Source: Lachnospiraceae bacterium (lineage in GTDB: Bacteria; Bacillota; Clostridia; Oscillospirales; Ruminococcaceae). Taken from it: a stretch of 20,436 nucleotides of DNA. The stretch is from the NCBI GenBank assembly GCA_023664705.1, contig JAMPFE010000036.1:1-20436 (forward strand), in the 5' to 3' direction. Each line of letters opens with the position of its first letter. The stretch's first letter is position 1. This document shows positions 14,448 through 20,436 of the stretch, piece after piece. The notes below the pieces were generated by a model, which was not told where the DNA came from, did no database searches, and was given only the letters and a program-made list of their open reading frames with translations. A program made the translations under genes and the position numbers.

Positions 14448-14603
14448 TCAGAACTTGCGAAGCTTTTCAGCGCCCTTCGGCAACTTCGGCTGATGGATGA
14501 CAAAAGCACAAGCCGAGTTTACGTTGACCGACGTTGCCATTTTCGCAGCCGCGGCAATTGCTTTCTTGGCAATACTTTTGGAGCCCAGTTTGCTGTTTTT
14601 CAT
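14448..14603 (-). CDS. agrD: AgrD-like autoinducing peptide precursor (51 aa)
   Basis: A 51-residue ORF missed by length filters. It has AAGGAAGT before the ATG, an amphipathic basic N-terminus (MKNSKLGSKSIAKKAIAAAA) that would attach to the membrane, a core NVNSACAFVI around C32, and a tail HQPKLPKGAEKLRKF. Clostridial AgrD proteins have a Cys followed by four residues, then a Pro-containing charged tail, so the expected peptide is a thiolactone ring of C32 to I36 (C-A-F-V-I) with a short N-terminal tail; the N-terminal cut cannot be read. The tail is basic rather than acidic as in staphylococci. Position between agrC and agrB, directly coupled to agrB, supports the call. Confidence 0.93.
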   Translation of the reverse strand: MKNSKLGSKSIAKKAIAAAAKMATSVNVNSACAFVIHQPKLPKGAEKLRKF

Positions 14604-14635
14604 AATAGCTACTTCCTTTCTATAATTTTGATTAT

Positions 14636-14664
14636 ATTTTACATTTTTTGAATAAACATGTCAA
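14636..14664 (-). promoter_or_regulatory. agrDB promoter
   Basis: Minus-strand -35 TTGACA (14664 to 14659), exact 17-nt spacer, -10 TAAAAT (14641 to 14636), about 30 nt before the agrD ATG. It is positioned 6 nt downstream of the AgrA-type direct repeats. Confidence 0.8.
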
Positions 14665-14670
14665 TACGTT

Positions 14671-14702
14671 TGGCACGAATTGTATATAAATATGGCACGA
14701 AT
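14671..14702 (-). promoter_or_regulatory. AgrA/LytTR operator: two direct repeats ATTCGTGCCA
   Basis: Minus strand: ATTCGTGCCA (14702 to 14693), 12-nt spacer, ATTCGTGCCA (14680 to 14671), perfect copies. The 22-bp period is two helical turns, the classical arrangement of LytTR-family binding sites (two repeats of about 9 bp with 12 bp between). It sits directly upstream of the agrDB -35 box, as expected for activation by phosphorylated AgrA. Confidence 0.82.
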
Positions 14703-14703
14703 G

Positions 14704-14742
14704 GTAAAAATTAGGCTCAAAGGATTGCAAATCCTTTGAGCC
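14704..14742 (-). terminator. Terminator of agrAC
   Basis: On the minus strand GGCTCAAAGGATT and AATCCTTTGAGCC form a 13-bp stem with a 3-nt loop, followed by TAATTTTT. It begins 10 nt after the agrC stop codon and separates agrAC from agrDB. Confidence 0.92.
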
Positions 14743-14751
14743 GGCTCTCAT

Positions 14752-16035
14752 CTATTCCAAATACAATGCTACGGTAACCGTAAAGATGTCGCTTCCCTCG
14801 TCAATGCTTGACGTTCCGTTATATCTTTCCAACACCTCATTAACATTTCTTAATCCAAAACCGTGATTTTCCTTATCTGCCTTTGTGGTGACGATCTTAC
14901 CTGCTTCCCTTTTTATGGGATTTTTATAGGGGTTAGCTATCTTTATTATAAGCATTCCTTTTGAGCACTTCATTCTTAAATCTATGAATTTTTCTTGCTC
15001 GACATGGGAAACGGCTTGCAGGGCATTGTCCACCAGATTCCCTAAAATAACGGTTAGATCAAAGGTGGAAAAGTTAAAGTCCGAGGGCAAATCAGCTTTG
15101 ATGTTTACCTTTATCCCCAAGTTCTCTGCGGAGCGAAACTTAAAATTCAGCAATCCATCCACTGCCGGAAACCCTGTGTGAACGATTTCCGCCTTATTTT
15201 GATAAATACCGAGAACCTCTGAAATATGATTTCTTGCTTGGTCAATATTATTTATTTCAAGGTATGAATCTATGGTCACCAAATGATTTTTGATATCATG
15301 TCGCAACTTGCTTGTTGTATTATGTGAATTTTCCACAAGTAAAAGTTGATTTGCATAGTATTCGTTTTGTTGCCTTATCAATGCGTTTTCTTGCTTTTCA
15401 GTGTATAACAGCGACACTCTGTCAAATAAAAAGAATACCATGAAATTCATAACCAAAATAGCGGCTACCGAGGAAAAAACTCCAAACACTGAATGTCCTT
15501 CGGATTGGAAGATTATTACAAGAATGTATAACGATAAAACCGGGACCGCAAAAAGTGCTCCCCAATACGCATTCGGAAGTATGTTTCCTCTTTTTACGCT
15601 CTTAAAGCCATTAGCTGCCATTGATATAATGAATATCAAGACGTTTGCTGAAACAGCGCCAAATACGGAATTGTAATTATTCACCTCCGTGATTGGAAAA
15701 TTAATGTAACCCGTTAAAGTGACAGCAATCATTTCGGTGCAAATAAAAAACACGTATATTAATAATCCAACGAGAATTCGTTTTTTATTTGATGCCGTAT
15801 ATAAAAAAGTTAAGGAGAAAATTGCTATTATATTCACTGCAAAGTTCAAAAGAGGAATATTTATAATCAAGTAAATCGATGATGTTAATAAGTAATACGC
15901 AACATATAATAGCGTTTCCAGGCTTTTCTTAACTCTGGCATTTTCAAAAAAGGCTGTCATTAATTTGTATAGTGCAAATACCCCCAGCGCTTGTGACGGT
16001 AAATAAGTTATATTATATAAAGTGAGTGCGATCAT
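14752..16035 (-). CDS. agrC: AgrC-like sensor histidine kinase
   Basis: A 427-residue receptor for the autoinducing peptide. Residues 1 to about 205 form six to seven transmembrane helices (for example LYVAYYLLTSSIYLIINIPL, VFGAVSANVLIFIISMAANG, FSSVAAILVMNFMVFFLF). Then comes a dimerisation segment with SKLRHDIKNHL carrying phospho-acceptor H246 and a GHKL ATPase domain with the N-box LGNLVDNALQAV (N337) and the G-box HGFGL (391 to 395). Length and order are those of AgrC-type kinases (HPK10). Its ATG overlaps the agrA stop codon as ATGA, so the kinase and regulator are cotranslated. It should phosphorylate the upstream LytTR regulator when the peptide binds. All catalytic features are intact. 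Confidence 0.96.
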   Translation of the reverse strand: MIALTLYNITYLPSQALGVFALYKLMTAFFENARVKKSLETLLYVAYYLLTSSIYLIINIPLLNFAVNIIAIFSLTFLYTASNKKRILVGLLIYVFFICTEMIAVTLTGYINFPITEVNNYNSVFGAVSANVLIFIISMAANGFKSVKRGNILPNAYWGALFAVPVLSLYILVIIFQSEGHSVFGVFSSVAAILVMNFMVFFLFDRVSLLYTEKQENALIRQQNEYYANQLLLVENSHNTTSKLRHDIKNHLVTIDSYLEINNIDQARNHISEVLGIYQNKAEIVHTGFPAVDGLLNFKFRSAENLGIKVNIKADLPSDFNFSTFDLTVILGNLVDNALQAVSHVEQEKFIDLRMKCSKGMLIIKIANPYKNPIKREAGKIVTTKADKENHGFGLRNVNEVLERYNGTSSIDEGSDIFTVTVALYLE

Positions 16036-16748
16036 AACCGTTTCCCTCCGAACTTAATTAAAATATCTCTGATTTCGACCCTTTTGCTTCTACTTATAGG
16101 GATTTGCTCATCGTTTGCCATAGTGAGCTCATCATACCTGATTGACTTGATTTGATCGTAATTTACGATATATGAACGGTGTACTTGTATAAAGCCAAAG
16201 TCAGATAATGCATTCATTATTTCTGACATACTTGCTCTAAAGACATATTTCCCGCTAACGGCAGTAATCTGCAAATCATGTGCAAAGCTCTCAAAATACA
16301 ATATTTCTTTTGTTTTGAGCCTATGCGAACCGTTTTTGTCCTTGAAAGCAAAGATATGATTTCTGTCATCTAAAAGGCGAATCGCTAAATCAACTGCTTC
16401 AAACAGCTTGTTCTTGTCAATCGGTTTCGGAAGAAAGTTCAACGGTTGAACATCAAAAAGCTGTCTGTCATATGTATCCATAGCGGAAATATATATTATG
16501 CTTACGGCATGATCGTCCAGCTCGGTTCTTATCAAATGCCCCAACTCGACGCCGTTCATTTCAACCAGCTCAATATCAAGTATGATCAGATCGCATGCGC
16601 TGCTCTTTAAATGTTCCCATAAATCCTCGGCATTGAAAAAAGACGTTATATCCAGCACCTGATCTTTCAGTTGTTGGTATTCCGCCAAATATTCTGTTAT
16701 CTGCGTAACCGCATCCTGAAAATCATCGCAAACCGCCACCCTGACCAT
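16032..16748 (-). CDS. agrA: AgrA-like LytTR response regulator
   Basis: A 238-residue response regulator. The receiver domain has the acidic pair D8/D9, phosphoryl acceptor D58 in LIILDIELVEMNG and conserved lysine in FLPKPIDKNKL. The C-terminal LytTR DNA-binding domain (about 135 to 238) contains IQVHRSYIVNYDQIKSIRYD and the IPISRSKRVEIRD end. Such regulators bind pairs of about 9-bp direct repeats with 12-bp spacing, exactly what is found before the agrD promoter at 14671 to 14702. Its own promoter is TTGATT, 17 nt, TATAAT (16800 to 16772). It is the first gene of the agrAC operon, an order different from the staphylococcal agrBDCA arrangement. Confidence 0.96.
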   Translation of the reverse strand: MVRVAVCDDFQDAVTQITEYLAEYQQLKDQVLDITSFFNAEDLWEHLKSSACDLIILDIELVEMNGVELGHLIRTELDDHAVSIIYISAMDTYDRQLFDVQPLNFLPKPIDKNKLFEAVDLAIRLLDDRNHIFAFKDKNGSHRLKTKEILYFESFAHDLQITAVSGKYVFRASMSEIMNALSDFGFIQVHRSYIVNYDQIKSIRYDELTMANDEQIPISRSKRVEIRDILIKFGGKRL

Positions 16749-16771
16749 AATATCACCCGCCTTTGTTCATT

Positions 16772-16800
16772 ATTATACCATATATTTCCGATAAAATCAA
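16772..16800 (-). promoter_or_regulatory. agrA promoter
   Basis: Minus-strand -35 TTGATT (16800 to 16795), exact 17-nt spacer, perfect -10 TATAAT (16777 to 16772), about 25 nt before the agrA start codon; GGGTGAT is the probable ribosome binding site. No LytTR-type repeats are visible here, so agrAC may be constitutive. Confidence 0.78.
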
Positions 16801-16951
16801 TGCGTAAATCAAAAAAATAAGGTATAATATTAATGATACAAGGACAGGCTCGGGTTTCGCAAATTCTTCAAATACAAGTAAAGAACCGATTATTTGCCTT
16901 TAAAATGCGCTTTTACGGAGAGAAAGATTTTTGATGCTGACGGCTGAAAAC

Positions 16952-18064
16952 TTACGCCGCGAGGTTAAGTTTGTCAACGCACTTTTTCTTGGTCTCCATT
17001 GACGAATGAACATATCGATTGAGCGTGATGTTGACGTTTGAGTGCCCAAGCAGCTCGCTCACGGTCTTTGCATCGAAACCGCTCTCAATGCAAACCGTGG
17101 CATAGGTGTGACGAATCAGATGAAAATTCGCGCTTCGAATACCGCATTCCTTGAGGACCGCCTTGAAGCGGTTCTGCATGGTGCGAGGCTCCACGGGCTT
17201 ATTATTGCCGGATAGAATATAGCTGCTCCCGAGGCGCTTGTTATGTTTCAATATATCGCAGACAAACGCGGGCAGCGGAATATCTCTCACAGAGGTCTTG
17301 CTCTTGGGAGAGGTCATTATGACCGCCGTTTTGCAGTTGCCGGAGCTTCTCGCAACACGCTGAACCGTCTTTGAAACGTGTACAATCCCATTTCGAAAAT
17401 CAATATCGTTCCAAGTGAGCGCGCACAGCTCGCCTATGCGCAGCCCCGAATACATTGCCAGAAGTATTCCGAGATTGCTTTCGGTCGGGTTTCTTTGAAG
17501 ATAATCCTGAAGCCTGCCACGCTCCTTTTTATTGAAAACCTCCGCTTCCTTGCTTTCGGATTTCGGCATGGAGATATTGCGCATAGGATTTCTGTAACCG
17601 TACTCTCGCTCCGCGTACTTCGCTACAGAGCGCATTACAACAAGGATATCGTGTACGCTTTTCGCGGACAGACCGCCAAATCCGTTCACTCTTCCGCATT
17701 TCAGCATATGATCCGCAAACTCATTTATAATAGGTGTGCCCAGATCGCCATAGCGGATATTTTCAAAATATGGCAGAACATACCTGTTTATCAGCTTTTC
17801 ATAGCAGCAATAGCTTGAATGTTTAACGCGCAGCTTCGCGGAGGCAAGCCATTCGGCACACAGCTCTCTAAAGGCTTTATTGCAGGAAATCCGCTCCGAG
17901 CCTTCCGTGTCGGAGTGGGCATAAAGCATTTTTTCTTTTATTTCCGAAAGACTTCTTGCATACAGATATCTGTACTTGATTTTCCCATTATCATCGTATC
18001 CAAGAGGAATCCGCCCCTCGAACCGACCGTCTTTTCTCTTGTAAATGTTCATTGCGTTTCTCAT
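16952..18064 (-). CDS. Tyrosine recombinase/integrase
   Basis: A 370-residue phage/ICE-type integrase that would catalyse site-specific integration and excision through a 3'-phosphotyrosine. N-terminal part: an AP2-like arm-binding segment (IYKRKDGRFEGRIPLGYDDN), then a SAM-like core-binding domain (FRELCAEWLASAKLRVKHSS ... SAKSVHDILVVM). Catalytic residues are complete: R209 in YSGLRIGELCALTW, the HxxR pair H315 and R318 (FHLIRHTYATV), H341 in LLGHSNV and nucleophile Y351 in NRYVHSSME. GGAAAGGAAGCGG precedes the ATG. No excisionase gene is visible directly upstream. It lies between the agr/toxin cargo and conjugation genes, consistent with the recombination end of a Tn916/Tn1549-like element, but I found no attachment site repeats in the window. 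Confidence 0.95.
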   Translation of the reverse strand: MRNAMNIYKRKDGRFEGRIPLGYDDNGKIKYRYLYARSLSEIKEKMLYAHSDTEGSERISCNKAFRELCAEWLASAKLRVKHSSYCCYEKLINRYVLPYFENIRYGDLGTPIINEFADHMLKCGRVNGFGGLSAKSVHDILVVMRSVAKYAEREYGYRNPMRNISMPKSESKEAEVFNKKERGRLQDYLQRNPTESNLGILLAMYSGLRIGELCALTWNDIDFRNGIVHVSKTVQRVARSSGNCKTAVIMTSPKSKTSVRDIPLPAFVCDILKHNKRLGSSYILSGNNKPVEPRTMQNRFKAVLKECGIRSANFHLIRHTYATVCIESGFDAKTVSELLGHSNVNITLNRYVHSSMETKKKCVDKLNLAA

Positions 18065-18148
18065 TTTCCGCTTCCTTTCCGACTGTTTTCTGACGGCTGA
18101 AATACTTATCCAACCGTGAAAATATTTGAGATTTTTTCAAATTAAGGC

Positions 18149-18177
18149 TTTACAAATCACTTTTTATGTGATATAAT
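18149..18177 (+). promoter_or_regulatory. Plus-strand promoter
   Basis: -35 TTTACA (18149 to 18154), exact 17-nt spacer, perfect -10 TATAAT (18172 to 18177). The spacer contains ATCAC / GTGAT inverted arms, a possible operator. It points away from the integrase gene, against every protein gene in the window. Confidence 0.6.
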
Positions 18178-18184
18178 AAAGCAG

Positions 18185-18300
18185 ATAGGCTGTGCTTAAA
18201 TTATAACGCATTATCCGAAAGCGTGTTGTAATCACGTTCGCTTATTTGAAGAATTTGCGAAAACAAAAAGCAAGTACGGGCGATGTACTTGCTTTTTATT
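18185..18300 (+). ncRNA. Candidate small RNA of about 115 nt
   Basis: Bounded by the plus-strand promoter at 18149 to 18177 and the strong terminator at 18265 to 18297. It contains no convincing ORF (the GTG and TTG codons found stop within a few codons). A second hairpin, AAGC-GTG against CAC-GCTT with a bulge, lies at about 18218 to 18242. Neither strand carries a protein gene here. It could be an antisense or regulatory RNA controlling the element, or the promoter may be fortuitous. Start and end are predicted. Confidence 0.4.
18265..18297. terminator. Bidirectional terminator
   Basis: Arms AAAAAGCAAGTAC and GTACTTGCTTTTT (13 bp, 7-nt loop), with T-rich sequence following on the plus strand and TTTTTGTTTT on the minus strand. 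It ends the VirD4-like gene on the minus strand and any small RNA on the plus strand. Confidence 0.9.
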
Positions 18301-18322
18301 TTAAAAACGTGGAATTATCATG

Positions 18323-19058
18323 TTATGTTGCCCTTTTCCGAGTTTTAGGCGGATGCTTTCCCGACAGTTCCTCTTGCACCGTCATACCGTCAAATTCCTT
18401 CACAAACTCAACGGGAACAGGTTTCGGAGGAAACTGCTCCAGTACCGCCGCCTCGACCTCGCGGCAGTCGGCATACTGCACCTTGCGCTCGGACTTTTCC
18501 TCAATCGAATATGCGTCCTCAAACTGTATCCCCCATTTGAAGAACAGCTTGAGGCGCGTTCTCATCGGGTGACATCCGGTTTTCATCACGATAAAGTGAC
18601 CTTTGGGCATAGATTTCAGCTCGTCTACAGTCATGAGCGGTCGTTCGATCATCTGAAGCTGCCGCGAACCGCCGCCGTTCCCTGAAGATCGGGACACCGA
18701 TCCGCTGAGAACCGTCTGCTTTCCGAGGTTGCGGGACATTTCCTCTGCCGTTTTCGAGTTCGGCGCAAACGCTCCGAATAGCGTGCATTGGCAGTTGTCC
18801 ACGATGATCTCCGCGCCCTCTTTGCCGTAGGTTTTTTCGAACTGCGCGAGCGATTGAATGATCGCGACAATCGAGACTTTTCGCGAGCGCGAAGCGGAAA
18901 ATATCATTTCTAAGCCGTCAACTTTGGGCAGCGTTCCTATCTCGTCCATATAGAACATTACACGTTTGTCGAGTTGCCCGCCCTTTTCGTCAGCGACCGT
19001 CAGTATCTCGCGGTATAGCTGCTGAAAAATCAGCGAGATCAAAAAGTGTTTTGATAAC
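18323..19058 (-). pseudogene. VirD4/TraG-like coupling protein, 3' exon (interrupted by group II intron)
   Basis: C-terminal about 245 residues of a type IV coupling protein, the ATPase that brings relaxase-bound DNA to the conjugation channel. Visible are the Walker B strand VMFYMDEIGTLPKVDG, the following sensor segment FSASRSRKVSIVAIIQSLAQ, FGAFAPNSKTAEEMSRNLG and LMTVDELKSMPKGHFIVMKT, all typical of TraG/VirD4. The Walker A half is absent: upstream is the group II intron, whose predicted 3' splice site (about 19059) joins a frame reading LSKHFLISLIFQQLYREIL. If the intron splices, the gene is functional; the 5' exon would lie beyond the right edge. A TTG at 19042 would permit only a truncated protein. 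It ends 26 nt before the terminator. Confidence 0.85.
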
Positions 19059-19102
19059 GATAGGTAAAGCTTTGAAATAATCTCTGCCTTTTCCCCCGCT
19101 CC

Positions 19103-19136
19103 ACACCGTGCGTGCGGCTTTCACCGCACACGGCGT
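19103..19136 (-). ncRNA. Group II intron domain V
   Basis: A 34-nt hairpin with GCGGTGAAAGCCGC at its tip (GAAA tetraloop) and lower stem GCCGTG / CACGGTG. Compared with the canonical domain V, every stem position is conserved or compensated. The catalytic triad reads CGC instead of the commoner AGC, as in some bacterial intron classes. Confidence 0.9.
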
Positions 19137-19192
19137 TCCATCAATATTACAATTTCATCGGATTGGTATCACTTTCAAAGTTACCAAAACCA

Positions 19193-20434
19193 TTAAATAG
19201 CGGTGTTACCCGCCAACACTCGAAGTTTGTTTATTTTGTCAAGTTGAGATTTATCGGGTTTGATTTTGCCCAGATATGCTTGTATCGTTTCGGGTTTTGT
19301 CGCGTGTATCAGCTTGTGAACGTCAATATGGACAATTATCAGATTTTTGTATTCGTCCGTACCGCCTTGACTTAACGGCTTTTTATGGTGACAATGGATT
19401 TCATCAATCCACAACACCTTGCCTGTAACGGCACATTTTCCGTATTGGGCGGCGTAGAGCGATACTCGATTATCCATATATTCCACGCTTCGATTTGGCA
19501 GATACGCTCTCGCGAGCATATGCAGAACGGTCATCACCGCTTCGTCGAATTTCAGATTTCGATGAATTTCCTCCCTGCCCTCTGCCGTATATTTGCATAT
19601 CTTTTTCTTTTTATACATTGGGTTCTTGGTCTGAACATATCCGACAGGACATAGGACTTCGCCGTTTATGAACCTTACCATTCGGCTTGCCCCATATCTC
19701 TTAGCTATATATTTTCGGCGTATTGTACCGCTCTTTTCGAGCCGCCATTTCAACCGATTATATAAAACAACATCAAGCTGAAATTGTATCGACTTACAGT
19801 CTTTATTAACGAATGTAGCATATTGATAGTAGTTGTGAGTGCCTATGACCATCGAGTTATACAACAGTATTTGCTTTACTCCGTCCTCGGCATCTTTACA
19901 ATGCTCAATAGCTTTTATTTGTTCTTTCAGCTTTTCGGTTTCACGCTTTACAGCCTTGTCTGACATATGCGACCTTACAACAAATTTCCCTCCTTTCCAA
20001 ACCGCTTTTAATTTAAACCCTAAAAATTCAGAGTAGTGCTTTTTGAGATTAACAACTTTTGATTTTTCCTCACTGATTTCCAGCGATAATCTGTCTTTCA
20101 GCCATTGCTTAACAGCAATGAAAATTTTATCTGCGTCACTGCGCTTTCGGCAGAATATTTTGAAGTCGTCTGCATATCTTACGATAAACATTTCTTTCAA
20201 ACGGCTTCTTCTGAGAGCAGAAAAAGCACTGCTCCTTCCTACTGTGCCGCTTGACTTGACCTCATTTTTATAAATTCTGTGCGTAGGCATGCTTTCCCAC
20301 TGACTGCTTATCCACCAATCCAACTCGTTCAGCACGATATTCGCCAATAGCGGCGACAGGATACTGCCCTGCGGTGTGCCCTTTGTTGGATATTGGATAT
20401 TTCCGTCGGGCATTATTATCGGCGCTTTGAGCAT
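19193..20434 (-). CDS. ltrA: Group II intron reverse transcriptase/maturase with HNH domain (partial)
   Basis: The N-terminus lies beyond the right edge; 413 residues are visible from the first internal Met. They contain RT blocks 4 and 5 (GTPQGSILSPLLANIVLNEL and FIVRYADDFKIF, with catalytic YADD at 87 to 90), the later RT blocks, the maturase domain X region (about 200 to 290), and an HNH endonuclease domain (CAVTGKVLWIDEIHCHHKKP, then GGTDEYKNLIIVHIDVHKLI, from residue 334). The protein aids splicing and mobility: RNP-mediated insertion into DNA with the HNH nicking the second strand. All visible catalytic residues are intact, so it may be an active retroelement. Confidence 0.95.
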   Translation of the reverse strand: MLKAPIIMPDGNIQYPTKGTPQGSILSPLLANIVLNELDWWISSQWESMPTHRIYKNEVKSSGTVGRSSAFSALRRSRLKEMFIVRYADDFKIFCRKRSDADKIFIAVKQWLKDRLSLEISEEKSKVVNLKKHYSEFLGFKLKAVWKGGKFVVRSHMSDKAVKRETEKLKEQIKAIEHCKDAEDGVKQILLYNSMVIGTHNYYQYATFVNKDCKSIQFQLDVVLYNRLKWRLEKSGTIRRKYIAKRYGASRMVRFINGEVLCPVGYVQTKNPMYKKKKICKYTAEGREEIHRNLKFDEAVMTVLHMLARAYLPNRSVEYMDNRVSLYAAQYGKCAVTGKVLWIDEIHCHHKKPLSQGGTDEYKNLIIVHIDVHKLIHATKPETIQAYLGKIKPDKSQLDKINKLRVLAGNTAI

Positions 20435-20436
20435 TT

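Larger units (their letters stand above)
19059..20436 (-). mobile_element. Group II intron, 3' part (partial at right edge)
   Basis: Contains the LtrA-type ORF and, after its stop codon, a complete domain V (19103 to 19136) and a domain VI stem GGCAGAG / CTTTACC whose unpaired A is a suitable branch point, placing the 3' splice site at about 19059. The direction is the same as the host virD4-like gene, as required for splicing. The 5' end and the RNA domains I to IV are outside the window. Confidence 0.88.

Noticed and set aside
16817..16845. Plus-strand TATAAT near 16830 as a divergent promoter to agrA
   Set aside because: No acceptable -35 box at 16 to 18 nt and no gene or terminator-bounded RNA downstream on the plus strand.

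Overview
The window reads as a stack of mobile-element genes and cargo from a Gram-positive anaerobe of the Clostridia (Ruminococcaceae/Oscillospiraceae-like). The evidence is strong AGGAGG-type ribosome binding sites, TTGACA/TATAAT promoters, an agr-type peptide quorum-sensing locus, large serine recombinases, a LtrA-type group II intron in a VirD4/TraG gene, and moderate GC with AT-rich islands. This is inferred from gene content; I cannot name the species. Essentially every protein gene lies on the minus strand, so transcription runs from high to low coordinates.

Right part (20436 to 16950): the end of a group II intron (RT-maturase with HNH domain, partial at the window edge, plus domains V and VI) interrupts a VirD4/TraG-like conjugative coupling protein gene, whose 3' exon follows. 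A bidirectional terminator and a plus-strand promoter delimit a possible small RNA of about 115 nt. Then comes a complete tyrosine integrase.

Middle (16750 to 7714): a complete agr system in the order agrA, agrC, agrD, agrB. Its agrDB promoter carries two perfect 10-bp direct repeats spaced 12 bp apart, the geometry of an AgrA/LytTR operator. agrD is a 51-residue peptide precursor. Without a visible terminator after agrB, the strand continues into a two-part immunity-like protein (DUF4304-like C-terminal part), a very large secreted RTX repeat protein with a putative PD-(D/E)XK nuclease domain at its N-terminus, and a 278-residue protein of unknown function, ending at a strong terminator. Base composition shows one AT-rich block (about 11500 to 13070) covering the C-terminal half of the immunity-like gene and the N-terminal domain of the RTX protein, as if toxin and immunity domains had been exchanged as one cassette between conserved GC-richer flanks. 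I consider this quorum-sensing-linked toxin/immunity locus on a mobile element the most interesting system here.

Left-middle (7700 to 5390): a small AT-rich island with a four-helix membrane protein and a surface-type stalk protein split by two 7-nt homopolymers, then a sigma-70 region-4-like regulator whose ribosome binding site is buried in a 13-bp perfect hairpin.

Left part (5390 to 1): about 775 nt without a recognisable gene but with strong hairpins and two tandem 40-codon ORFs, then a tightly packed operon: MazF/PemK toxin, a SHOCT-like 46-residue protein, three serine recombinase-family proteins (the middle one lacking the catalytic domain), and two small overlapping ORFs, the last a ribbon-helix-helix-like protein. 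This looks like the integration/excision module of a second element, so the window probably holds nested or composite elements.
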